NCBI GenBank assembly: GCA_020975725.1
Contig: QXJR01000021.1
Location: forward strand, 310,001-374,000
Source: Picocystis sp. L7
Lineage: Eukaryota > Chlorophyta > Picocystophyceae > Picocystales > Picocystaceae
DNA: 64,000 bases
Direction of reading: 5' to 3'
Numbering within the stretch: position 1 is the stretch's first letter; each line of letters starts with the position of its first letter. The position numbers and the translations under genes were made by a program. A model generated the notes under the pieces. It saw only the letters and a list, made by a program, of their open reading frames with translations, had not been told where the DNA came from and made no database searches. Shown piece by piece: positions 1 to 9,129 of this stretch.

Positions 1-2
1 AG

Positions 3-272
3 TTCGACGAAGAACAGGAGATCGAAGGACTCCGCTCGCAAGTGGCCAGGCTCACGGGACTGGCCAAAGACATCGGGACGGAAACCAAGACGAACCACCA
101 GATGCTGGAGACGCTCGAACAGAGCGTCGTACGAGCCCAAGCGGCCATGCGACGCACCATGCACCGACTCAACCGAGCGTACGTGAGAGGAGGAAGCAAC
201 CACCTGCTGTACCTCGTGCTCTTCGCGTTCGGGTTCTTCATGCTGCTGTGGTTCCTCTCCAAGCTGCGATGA
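3..272 (+). CDS. Bet1/Sft1-type Qc-SNARE, C-terminal part
   Basis: The gene runs in from the left edge; only the last 89 codons are here. The visible part is a SNARE helix (heptads around 'LRSQVARLTGLAKDIG' and 'NHQMLETLEQSVVRA') followed by a C-terminal tail anchor of about 20 hydrophobic residues ('LLYLVLFAFGFFMLLW') and a short basic end. This order, with the anchor at the very end, is that of Bet1/Sft1 Qc-SNAREs, which act in ER-Golgi and intra-Golgi vesicle fusion. The assignment rests on the helix pattern and the tail anchor. Other Qc-SNAREs remain possible because the N-terminal half is missing. Confidence 0.75.
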   Translation, partial: FDEEQEIEGLRSQVARLTGLAKDIGTETKTNHQMLETLEQSVVRAQAAMRRTMHRLNRAYVRGGSNHLLYLVLFAFGFFMLLWFLSKLR

Positions 273-471
273 GCACGACGGACCACCCTCCTCCCGACAC
301 GGCGACACGACGTGCGCAAAAAAGGGGCGTTCGAACGAAAAGTGACGCGAATCGACCATCCACGCACAAGGATCGGGTGGCATGCAAGAATTCAGTGCAC
401 TGCATTTCAACTCAGGACAGCGCCAGGAAAAAAAATCATCGATGTGCAAGCAGGTGGTGCAATCGAAGCGT

Positions 472-1611
472 TCATATTCGATCTTCCGCTGCATCGTACT
501 GCCTCCTCCTGGATGCAAATCCAGTGCCCCTTCCCGCGTCCATCTCGACTCCCGCCTCTTCCAGTTCCCTCGATGTACCATTCTCCTCCACCACCCATTG
601 GTCGAAACGCTTGGACGCAGGCCTCGCTTCCCTCCGCGGTGGACTTTCGCCCAGCCGTCCATCCGCATCCCTGCGTTGATACGCAGGTCTCCTGTCCTTG
701 AAATCATACAGGGGTATCCGTGCGGTCCCCGAGGAAGATGTGGAATCTCCTGCAATCCTTCGTTCTGGCTCAGGCTCAGGAGCCCTGGGTTGGGCCCGAC
801 GCGTGCGGCGTTCTGGGCTGCTGCGATTGTACGTAGGCACTTCCCTACCGGTGGGCATGGGCCTTTCCCTCCGTCGTGGTTCAGCTGTTCTGTACGTTTC
901 CTCCGGATACCTCCGAGGTTGTGGTCGATCGTATTCCATCCTTTCGTATTCGTACGGTTCGTCGTCGTACATGTACGATTCCGCCCAAGGCGGGTCGATG
1001 CCCAGCCTCTCTGCAATCCCTGAAGTGAGCTGCTCCAGCCTCCTCTCTGCCCCCTCCATGGCGATGATCCTTCCTGGACCCGCGGTGACCACCTCCTCCA
1101 CCTTGAGCGAGTACGTGCTGACGATGGAATCAGGAACGAGAGGCACACCCAAGGAATCGAACACGATGTCCACCACCTTGCCGCTTTCTGGGCTGAAGAG
1201 GTAGTCACGCACGCGTCCAAGGTACTCGCCAGATTCGGTGACCAGCTCGCTTCCGACCAAGGTGTTGAGCCCGTACGTGCTGAGGTTGCTCTCCAGCACG
1301 CTTTCGTCGTGCACGAGGACGACGTCTCCGACCTGTCGGAGACTCTGCAACATGACTGCATCTGCAGACTCTCCCATGGCGAGAGCGTTGGGCGCCACGT
1401 CCAGCGAGACGAGCTCCCAACGCGAGGCGTCCACCCACGCCTGGCGCACCACACCGAGCTTCAAGCCACTCGTGCGCGTGATCACGGCCTTTCCCACCAC
1501 GTCCGACCGCGTCAGGTGCACCTCTCGTGGCTGAGGAGCCGTCCCAGAGGCCCGTGAGGCGGCGGAGATCCTCCACGTTCGCGCTTTCGTCGCCGACGTG
1601 CGCATCTTCAT
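472..1611 (-). CDS. Plastid-type PRC-barrel domain protein
   Basis: A single-exon gene of 379 codons from the ATG at 1611. The first 30 residues are rich in Ser, Ala, Thr and Arg and acid-free, like a chloroplast transit peptide. Two PRC-barrel repeats follow (about residues 33-105, beginning 'LTRSDVVGKAV', and 113-185, beginning 'LNTLVGSELV'). PRC-barrels occur in photosynthetic reaction centre H subunits, in RimM and in uncharacterised cyanobacterial and plant plastid proteins. The C-terminal half is low-complexity Arg/Pro/Glu. The frame is open upstream to 1920, with ATGs at 1791 and 1857. I prefer 1611 because a cluster of CGAAAGG elements lies just upstream at 1674-1740. The exact function is unknown. 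Confidence 0.7.
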   Translation of the reverse strand: MKMRTSATKARTWRISAASRASGTAPQPREVHLTRSDVVGKAVITRTSGLKLGVVRQAWVDASRWELVSLDVAPNALAMGESADAVMLQSLRQVGDVVLVHDESVLESNLSTYGLNTLVGSELVTESGEYLGRVRDYLFSPESGKVVDIVFDSLGVPLVPDSIVSTYSLKVEEVVTAGPGRIIAMEGAERRLEQLTSGIAERLGIDPPWAESYMYDDEPYEYERMEYDRPQPRRYPEETYRTAEPRRRERPMPTGREVPTYNRSSPERRTRRAQPRAPEPEPERRIAGDSTSSSGTARIPLYDFKDRRPAYQRRDADGRLGESPPRREARPASKRFDQWVVEENGTSRELEEAGVEMDAGRGTGFASRRRQYDAAEDRI

Positions 1612-3172
1612 CGTCGACGATGAAGCACGTGTGGCCGCCGACAGTCCCTTCCCACGAGAAATGGAAGAGTTTCCCTTTCGAAGGCCCGGTCGAAAGGGGC
1701 GCCTTTCCGATCGAAAGGAAACGACGGCGGGTTCGAAAGGAAGACACCTCGAGGATCCGAAGACGAGAGACACAAGGGCGACGGATGGCATCGGGCACCA
1801 AACGCTATGCGCGACGGACAAGCTAATCGATGGGTGTGTGAGATGCTCCGGCAACATACGGATGTTTGCTCCTTCACTGTCTGCTCGGGTGGCTGAACAC
1901 CAATCCCAAAAGCTCTGCACGTGTGAGGTTCGAATCCGCCTTGCTTTTGCACGAGGGGAAGACGACGAACGAGCGAGGTCTTGGAATGCTCAAATGCGCA
2001 TGCATCGATGCCTTTGAAGGGGAGCACATGAATCTGAGCTTTGAATGCTAGATATGAAGTTCCCCTCGCCAAGTCTGCTTTTCAAAACACCGTGGGATCG
2101 TGTCGACATGTGCGGGCCAATTGTCCTCCGCGCCATTCAGGTGCTCCTCGACACGCTTTGCCACTGAAGGTTCCAAACCACGTGTATGGCTTTTCGGGCT
2201 CACCAAAGCGTGAACTGTGGATACCGTCTACCTCCCTTCACGGTGCACCGTGCACGTGTCTCCATCTGTGAATGCCAAGCTTGCCAATTGCATTGATTCG
2301 TGGATGGATTGGCGCAAGATAGGTCTTCTTGCACATTTTACATGCATCGAATTCTGCTGCCTTGTGCTTTGCATAAAATTGGTGATGTGTGCCTCGAATA
2401 CAAGATAATGCATTCGAATTCAATTCACTCTACTTGGAAGCCGTTGCTCCTTCTTCTCATTGGCCGATGGAGAGGATACGGTGCAATGTGCTTTGGCAGT
2501 GCTTGGAACGTTGGTAGAGAATACAATAAAAGGATGATCCATGTTTGCACAGGGGGTCATGTTGTCTACGAACCATGCCCCGCAATCTAGGCCCATTGAT
2601 TAGACGATCGTTCTTGACCTTCGACGAGTGACCTACCGGTTGTGGTTTGGCTAATCTCAAACCCGATTCGAGTTGGCGTCTCTACCTTTTGCAAAATGGT
2701 TGTTTCGATTCGCCTCGGCTACGTTCCATTGCTAAAGGACCCCGTCGGACAACGAGAGCATGCCACTCTTGCAAGTTGCAATCTCGTTCGCCATCATGCA
2801 TTTGTGTATGTTTATGTGTCGATCAACACTCCATTGCCCCTTCGTTGGTAGACAGCCCCGACACCCATGGCGTTCTCGGACAACCCATCTTCGTGACATG
2901 GACCACTTGGAACGAAATGGCGATTCCCCCCTTTCTGCTTTGCAGGGTTGTTTCTGAACGTTGGAACGGTTTATTCGTGGAATACTAGGTATCGGGGTTG
3001 ACCTGATTCTCCACCGCCCCTGAAGCCCCAACTCCGACCCTTGTGACAGGACAGGGTCGTCCTTTTCCAGCCTTTTCTCTGCTTGAAGAGCAGTGCACGA
3101 GTCGAACACGAAGGCGAACTAGACATGGCGGAAGCGCGCCTGCGCCGTTGAAGTCCCACGCGTCGGCGAACG
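1612..3172. other. Intergenic stretch, 1.56 kb
   Basis: This stretch lies between the divergent PRC-barrel and sulfotransferase genes. The first 130 bases hold the CGAAAGG elements listed separately. Several short open frames exist, but none shows a recognisable domain or sustained coding character. A T-loop-like string near 1927 does not fold as a tRNA. I see no gene here. Confidence 0.5.
1674..1740. promoter_or_regulatory. CGAAAGG dyad cluster upstream of the PRC-barrel gene
   Basis: Four related elements occur in 67 bases: CCTTTCGAAGG at 1674, TCGAAAGG at 1690, the dyad CCTTTCCGATCGAAAGG at 1702-1718 and GTTCGAAAGG at 1731. The last lies about 120 bases upstream of the chosen start. A 16-of-17 match to the dyad occurs at 62900. 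Binding factor unknown; the regulatory role is inferred from position and recurrence. Confidence 0.45.
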
Positions 3173-4231
3173 ATGAGGGTGTCGCTGCATCGAGCGGTGT
3201 TCGTCCTGGCGACCATTGGTGTCTCGTCGATCTTCCTTTGGACCTGGACGGCAGTCGACTTCGTCCAGGACGAGACTCGAGGTCGGCAAACGGCCGATGA
3301 AAACGGAGAACACTGCGTGGTGCACGTTTCAGGGTTGCACCACAGCGGCACGGGATTGGTGCACCAGCTTCTGCACGAAGCGCTGGGCCCAAACGACAGT
3401 TCGATGATGCAGGGAGAGCGTGTTCCAGAGAACGAAGGGCAGCATTTCCAGGATATATTCCCCGCATTCCGGAAGCGAAATCGCCAGTACTGTGCTGGTG
3501 TGGGTGGAGAAGCCAACGGTGTTGGAAACGTGTACTACTGTCCCGCCATGCTTGAAGCCATTGATGTCAGGGCGAAGAATGAGCTTTGGAAACAATGGTC
3601 GACGCACTGGGATTTGTCGAAGAGATACTTGCTGCAGAAGACGCCGACCCTGGATATCCTCTATTTGGAAGGGATGAAAGTTAAGCCTACGTTTCATGTG
3701 GTGGTGATGCGCCATCCTTTCGCTTGGCACTGGCCGAAAAGGAATCACGAGCCACGTCAGGTCCTTGGAGGGTGGTTGGATGGCTGGGCACAGTTGCTGA
3801 GGGGGTTGGCGGATGGTCGGGCCAGGTCCTTTGCCATCGTGCAGTACGAAAACTTGGTGCGACATCCCGAGCGTTCTGCATTGCTCGTTGCCGATTTGAT
3901 CGAATCCGACTGCCTACGGGCCGAGCGGTCGGCTTACAGAGCAAGGAAAATCCTCGAATTACGTGGAGACAGTGTCAGCCAGCACTTCATCTGGCCAGCA
4001 CGCATGGCCGCGACACACAAAGCCTGCATGCAGGATACAGAATGCGCGTCTTTGATGCACATCGCGGAACCCCTCCTGCATAGACTGGGATACGACCTGC
4101 AGCAATGGGCGGCATTCAACAGGGAGCATAACGGACCCGAGATCCTCTACTCGCATCGGGAAGGAATACCGATAGAGATTGTGAAGGAGTTTTCGAAAAT
4201 AAGTTACCAAGTGAAAGAAATGGGTTGGTGA
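3173..4231 (+). CDS. Golgi-type membrane sulfotransferase
   Basis: A single-exon gene of 352 codons. The N terminus is short and basic with one hydrophobic segment (about residues 7-25), giving a type II membrane topology as in Golgi carbohydrate sulfotransferases. The PAPS 5'-phosphosulfate loop is 'SGLHHSGTGLV' (about residues 50-60), and the 3'-phosphate-binding region is 'HVVVMRHPFAW' (about 174-184). The enzyme should transfer sulfate from PAPS to a secreted glycan or protein tyrosine; the acceptor cannot be told from sequence. Its length suits the family. The 3' end converges on the first cyclin gene, with about 105 bases between stops. Confidence 0.75.
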   Translation: MRVSLHRAVFVLATIGVSSIFLWTWTAVDFVQDETRGRQTADENGEHCVVHVSGLHHSGTGLVHQLLHEALGPNDSSMMQGERVPENEGQHFQDIFPAFRKRNRQYCAGVGGEANGVGNVYYCPAMLEAIDVRAKNELWKQWSTHWDLSKRYLLQKTPTLDILYLEGMKVKPTFHVVVMRHPFAWHWPKRNHEPRQVLGGWLDGWAQLLRGLADGRARSFAIVQYENLVRHPERSALLVADLIESDCLRAERSAYRARKILELRGDSVSQHFIWPARMAATHKACMQDTECASLMHIAEPLLHRLGYDLQQWAAFNREHNGPEILYSHREGIPIEIVKEFSKISYQVKEMGW

Positions 4232-4337
4232 GGGGGACACCTGCGGCAGCTGTGCGTTTCGTGAGCTGACCGCGGTTTCGGATCCAGAACTACCTTTATT
4301 CGCGCCCTTGATGCCCCGTGCGTGCAGTGGCGACCAG

Positions 4338-5243
4338 TTACTCGTACACCAGCAGCAATTGACTCATGATTTCGTCTCGAACTTTCCTGCTGGTTCCGAA
4401 TGTGTTCCAGAAGAACTCCCTCCCATCGTCGGGGCCAAGGATGGGAAGGACGCGCAACAACGCTGCCGCGAAGTGGGTGCAAGCCGACGCGATGTCCCCG
4501 GCAGGATACTGCATGCACACCGTGGTTGTTTTGTAGCTGTTGTTCACGTGATCCCACGCCAATTGCAAGAGGTTGATTTTCACATCTTCAGGCATGTCCA
4601 ACGGCAGGCATTTGGACAGTTTTTCCATGTAAGGATAGGGCTTGTCCACTTCCAATTCGAACTGCAACGTGTGCAGCAGCACCCCTTCTCCTCGTGTCAC
4701 CTTTTCGACGTGTTTTTGGAAGTAGGCTTTGTCCGAGAGCTGTTGCACTTTGTCTGGATGCTTCCGATACGCCAGCGCATATCCGACGTTGATCACGTCG
4801 ACGAGGCTTCGTGGCGTCTCTTCCACCTTGCAGGCTAGGAACAGGCACGTCAAGGCCATGTCCTGCGAGCACGTGTCAGCCTCGTTCCCGCCGTTTCTCT
4901 TCCACGCGTGAGGATGTGTTGGCGACGCACCCGATGGTCGTATTCGCGAAGCGACTGCCTGGCGAAGAACTCCTGGTAGTACACGATGCACGTGGCCACG
5001 GTGGGCTGCGGCCTGTGGCGTTCGTTCCACGCCTGCGTCAGCTCCTCCGTTCCGTCCACGTGCGCGCCGTTCGACGGGAAACGCGACGCACAGCTTGATC
5101 CTGGCGCCGGTGTCGATGACCAGCTGGCAGGCGGCGCGTCGGCAGAGCGCTTCCACGGCGCTCGGCACGCCTTCCTTTCGCGACGGCGTGTCTCCTTCGA
5201 TCTCCTCCTTCGTCCACAGCCTTCGCGCGCACGCGCCATCCAT
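4338..5243 (-). CDS. Cyclin T/K-type cyclin, copy 1
   Basis: A spliced gene: exons 5243-5092, 5012-4931 and 4862-4338 (252 aa), with introns of 79 and 68 nt whose donors are both GTGCGTCG. The protein opens with 'LWTKEEIEGDTPSRKEGV', as transcription cyclins do. The cyclin box contains 'LFLACKVEETPRSLVDVI' and a second fold to the C terminus. Cyclins of the T/K group pair with CDK9/CDK12-type kinases and phosphorylate the RNA polymerase II tail. The splice joins were fixed by restoring the helix across each junction (RIKL-PQPTVATCIVYY and EYDHR-DMALTCLFL). An AATAAA poly(A) signal lies about 38 bases past the stop (4295-4300, minus strand). A tandem paralogue lies just upstream. Confidence 0.82.
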   Translation of the reverse strand: MDGACARRLWTKEEIEGDTPSRKEGVPSAVEALCRRAACQLVIDTGARIKLCVAFPVERRARGRNGGADAGVERTPQAAAHRGHVHRVLPGVLRQAVASRIRPSGASPTHPHAWKRNGGNEADTCSQDMALTCLFLACKVEETPRSLVDVINVGYALAYRKHPDKVQQLSDKAYFQKHVEKVTRGEGVLLHTLQFELEVDKPYPYMEKLSKCLPLDMPEDVKINLLQLAWDHVNNSYKTTTVCMQYPAGDIASACTHFAAALLRVLPILGPDDGREFFWNTFGTSRKVRDEIMSQLLLVYE

Positions 5244-5925
5244 CCCTGCCCGCCGCGCGACGCGTCGAAGACCACGTGTCGGTGGGAATGGAATGGCATG
5301 GACACGTTTCCACGTGATGGAACCCATCCAGTGGTCCCTCTCCTCTCCATCATGAACAGAAGGACACGAACCCGACCCTGAAAGACAAAACAAGGTGTCC
5401 ATGGATGGCAATGCACCGTGCACGTGGGTCCCATGGAAAGGAGGGGGAGACCGGCGCAGGAGGAGGAACGCCACGCCAGGATCGAGCGTGGATCCATCCA
5501 GGCAAGGGCGGTGCGCGTGGACGGAGAGTCATGGATAAGGAGGACGTGCACATGCGCCGGAACGGACCCGTTCGAGGACACGGGTGCCCCGCGGATCGAG
5601 AACCGGCTGCGCGAGCCGACCGCAAGAAAATTCATGGACACAACGCCCAATCAGGAGGAACAGACAAACAGCCCGCTCGATCCGATGCTCAGGCCCGCGT
5701 TCCGCAAAACAGCAAGAGCAACGCTCGCCCCTTTCCGAATCCAACAAAGACGGACACCGAAACAAATCTATCCCGGAAGCAGTGAGACGTCGCCACGATC
5801 CCCCGTCCGCAGCTGGAACAGGCCTGCCAACGCCCACCTCGTGGTTGCCAACAGAGGAAACGCGGGTGCTCCATCTGCTGTGTTTATTTGGTGCTGATGG
5901 TCCCATGTGCCACTGGTGGCCCGCT
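5244..5925. other. Intergenic stretch between the two cyclin genes
   Basis: This is the promoter of cyclin copy 1 and the 3' region of cyclin copy 2, both on the minus strand. An AATAAA signal for copy 2 is at 5883-5888. The open frames here are shadows without domains. Confidence 0.5.
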
Positions 5926-7080
5926 CTAGGCAGGCAGCTCGCCGTCTTCCAGGTGATCGAGGTCGAGCGGATCCTTGATGGCCGCCTTCTGGTCCTGATC
6001 AAACCCACCCGTCCCCAATGCATCCCCGCGCACGCGATAGTCTGCCTCTTCCGTCCCCTTCTCTTGCAATTGCATCATGCCCACGCCTTCCTTGCCCTGC
6101 TCTTCTCCCCCCGCGTACAGCTCCAGCATGGCTCGGGACAGATCTTCGATGTGTGTCATGGAAACGCGAAAAATCTGTCTGAAGAACCCTGCTCCCCCAT
6201 CGGATCCCAGCCTGGGCAACAAGTTGGTCCACTTGCACGCCAGCAAGAACGCCGCGGCTCCGATGTCCCTCGGCGTGTGTTCCAGGGACAGTGTGCTTAT
6301 TTTCATGCTATCGTTGACGATGTTCCATGCGCATTGCAAGAGCTTGAGTCCTTCCGTTTCAGGAAATCCCACCGGCAGCTTCTTCCTCCCTTGCACCAGG
6401 TAGATGTATGGATGTTCGATGTCCAGATCGAACGCCAGGACGTGCAGCAGCACCCTCTCTCCGAAGAGCACGGCGTCCATGCGCGAATGGAAGACTTCTT
6501 TGTTGGAGAGCAGCTTGAGTTTGTCTGGATTGTTCCTGAACTGCAAGGTGTACGTCACTTTGATCACGTCGATGAGGTTCCTGGGTGTCTCCTCCACTTT
6601 GCAGGCCAAGAACAGGGCGCTGCTGGCGATGATCTGCAAGCACACGTCCGGTCAGAACCGGAGCGTCTCCTTCGTCCAACGCTCGCGCATCCTCCATCGC
6701 CTTGGTTCGGATCCTTCGCCGTCTCGTCTTTCCCCTTCCTCGCGAACGCACCATGTGGTCGTGGTGCTTGAGGGACTGCACCACGAAGAATCGGTTGTAG
6801 AACACGGTGGCGGTGGCGATGGTGAGCTGCGGACTGATGCATGCACGTCTCCATCGCGTCAGCAGGCGTTTCTTTTCGCCATGGATCGCCTCGCGACGCC
6901 TTCGTCCGCGCACATTTTGAGGTTTTTCCCGGCTTCGGCGAGGAAAATGCCTGCGGTGCGTCGACACTGCGCTTCTTTGGCGGACGGGATGCCGTCCTTG
7001 CGCGAAGGCGTCCCGTGTTCCACGTCTTCCCTCGTCCAAAGCGGCCATTCCTGGCCTTCCTGTGCGCAGGCGTCCGCCAT
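5926..7080 (-). CDS. Cyclin T/K-type cyclin, copy 2
   Basis: A spliced gene: exons 7080-6914, 6833-6752 and 6633-5926 (318 aa), introns 80 and 118 nt, donors GTGCGCGG and GTGCGTTC. Both intron positions match those of copy 1 exactly (between 'NLK' and 'PQLTIATATVFY', and after 'HHDHM'), so the pair arose by tandem duplication. The protein opens 'LWTREDVEHGTPSRKDG' and carries 'LFLACKVEETPRNLIDVI'. It is longer than copy 1, with a C-terminal acidic tail. The role should be that of a transcription-elongation cyclin. It shares an 862-base divergent promoter with V-ATPase subunit d. Confidence 0.82.
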
Positions 7081-7330
7081 AGCCGCGTCGGATGGACGTG
7101 AGACGACACGTCACAACGCTTCACAACCGTCGCCATCCCCACCCCCGAAGAGATCTCGGTATTTCTCCTGGTAGATATCGATATTACTCTCCCGGTCCGG
7201 TCCTCGGGGGGATCGAAAGGTATCGATGGAACGGGAAACGATCTCGATAAAGAGGTGGAAGAACGCGATACGAACCCCTTCGCGATCGAGATCTTTGGAT
7301 CTCGAAAGGGGAAGATGGGCGATCCGTTCC
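7081..7330. promoter_or_regulatory. Divergent promoter with TATCGATA elements
   Basis: This lies between cyclin copy 2 (minus) and V-ATPase d (plus). It contains the perfect palindrome ATATCGATAT at 7175-7184, TATCGAT at 7221-7227, GATCGAAAGG at 7211-7220 and TCTCGATAAA near 7243. The same ATCGATA core recurs upstream of SART1, the UBX gene and the trypsin genes. Confidence 0.45.
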
Positions 7331-7830
7331 ATCCACCATCCCTCCATCCTTCTCTCCCTCCATCTCCCTCCATCCTTCTCTCCCTCCATCCTTCTCTCCC
7401 TCCATCCTTCTCTCCCTCCATCCTTCTCTCCCTCAATCTCCCTCCATCCTTCTCTCCCTCAATCTCCCTCAATCCTTCTCTCCCTCAATCTCCCTCAATC
7501 CTTCTCTCCCTCCATCCTTCTCTCCATCCTTCTCTCCCTCAACCTCCCTCAATCCTTCTCTCCCTCAATCTCCCTCCATCCTTCTCTCCCTCAATCTCCC
7601 TCCATCCTTCTCTCCCTCAATCTCCGTCAATCCTTCTCTCCCTCAACCTCCCTCCATCCTTCTCTCCCTCAATCTCCCTCCATCCTTCTCTCCCTCAATC
7701 TCCCTCAATCCTTCTCTCCCTCCATCTCCCTCCATCCTTCTCTCCCTCCATCCTTCTCTCCCTCAATCTCTCTCCATCTCTCTCCATCTCCCTCCCTCCC
7801 TGTCTCTCCCTCTCCATCTCGGTCCATCCG
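7330..7830 (+). repeat. Pyrimidine minisatellite upstream of V-ATPase d
   Basis: About 500 bases of imperfect tandem modules made of CCATCCTTCTCTCCCTC and AATCTCCCTC. I count roughly twenty copies of the core CTTCTCTCCCTC. The plus strand is almost purely C/T with scattered A. Long open frames through it are artefacts of the repeat. It ends about 110 bases before the V-ATPase start codon, so it lies in the promoter or 5' leader. Confidence 0.85.
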
Positions 7831-7942
7831 TGTCGATCGATTGGCGGTGGGACGATTGCGTTTTGTTTGCGTCGCGAGGCACACGCGTCCTTGTTTCGTG
7901 CGCTTCGAGTGCCAGCAGGAGGGACCTGCCGGGCGTGGGAAC

Positions 7943-9129
7943 ATGGCGATCGGAATGGGAGCCGTGGGATTCAACATCAAAGACGGATACTTGGGTGCGT
8001 GGATGCCTCCTCTGGTCGTGCACCGACGAAGCGGAAGGAATGGAAGACCCGCGATGGGGAAACGTGCGCGTGGCTGACGCCTCCTCCTGCCCTTTCGTCG
8101 CGAATGCTGCGTGTCCTGGTAGACGGGATCCTGCGTGGATACAAGGGAGGCCTGCTCGGCGCATCGGATTACACGAACTTGGGCCAGTGCGAGAGCTTGG
8201 ACGACCTGAAGCTGCACTTGGAAGGGACGGATTACGGCGCGTTCTTGCAGGACGAATCCACCTTGCACACGTCTCGCATCGTGGACAAGTGCCTGTCCAA
8301 GCTGGTGGACGAGTGGCGCTACCTAAGATGCAACGCGGACGAGCCGTTGGCCACGTTCTTGGACTACTGCACCTACGGACACATGATCGACAACGTCGTG
8401 CTCATCGTGTCCGGCACCTTGCACGAGCGAGATGTGCACGAGCTGGTCGAAAAGTGCCATCCTTTGGGCCTGTTCGACGCCATCGGCACCTTGGCGGTGG
8501 CGCAGAACCTACGCGAGCTGTATCGCCTGTGCTTGGTGGACACGCCGCTGGGACCCTACGTGAGCGAATGCTTGAGCTCCGAAGACTTGGACGAGATGAA
8601 CGTGGAGATCCTGCGCAACACCTTGTACAAGGCGTACCTGGAAGATTTCATGCGCTTCTGCCGCGGACTGGGAGGTGAGACGGCCGAACGAATGGCGGAC
8701 CTGCTGGCCTTGGACGCCGACCGACGTGCGTTGAACATCACCATCAACAGCGTCGGCACGGAGCTCACCAGGGACGATCGGAGGGGCTTGTATCCAAGAT
8801 TGGGACACTTGCATCCCGACCTGCACGTGGAACTGGCCACGTGCGAGGACTTGGAACAGGTCAAAGGCACCTTGGAACGATGTCCGGCGTACCACGACGT
8901 GTGTCGACGCTTGGCGTACGGGGAATCTCAAGCTTTGGACAAGCTGCTGTACGAGGAAGAGGCGAAGCTGTGCATGCGCACGTTCCAAGGACAGTTCCAC
9001 TACGCATCCTTCTACGCCTACCTCAAGCTTCGCGAGCAGGAGATCAGGAACCTCATGTGGATCTCCGAATGCGTCGCACAGAACCAAAGGAATCGCATCC
9101 AAGACGGGATCGTCCCCCTCTGGTCGTGA
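7943..9129 (+). CDS. V-type H+-ATPase subunit d
   Basis: A spliced gene: exon 1 7943-7994, intron of 128 nt (donor GTGCGTGG), exon 2 8123-9129; 352 aa, the usual length for this subunit. The splice restores 'FNIKDGYL-DGILRGYKGGLL', matching the conserved N terminus of the family. Diagnostic stretches are 'YGHMIDNVVLIVSGTLHERD', 'EKCHPLGLFDAIGTLAVAQN', 'SEDLDEMNVEILRNTLYKAY' and 'EQEIRNLMWISECVAQNQ' near the end. Subunit d sits at the top of the membrane c-ring and couples it to the central stalk of the vacuolar proton pump. The family is highly conserved, so the call is firm. Confidence 0.95.

Noticed and set aside
1885-1960. tRNA-like stretch with GGTTCGAATCC
   Set aside because: The T-loop string is present, but two of five T-stem pairs mismatch and no seven-base acceptor pairing or anticodon arm could be found in either order, including a permuted one.
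7255-7942. Long Ser/Pro-rich open frame leading into V-ATPase d
   Set aside because: It is translation of the pyrimidine minisatellite; the true start and splice at 7943-7994/8123 match the family N terminus.
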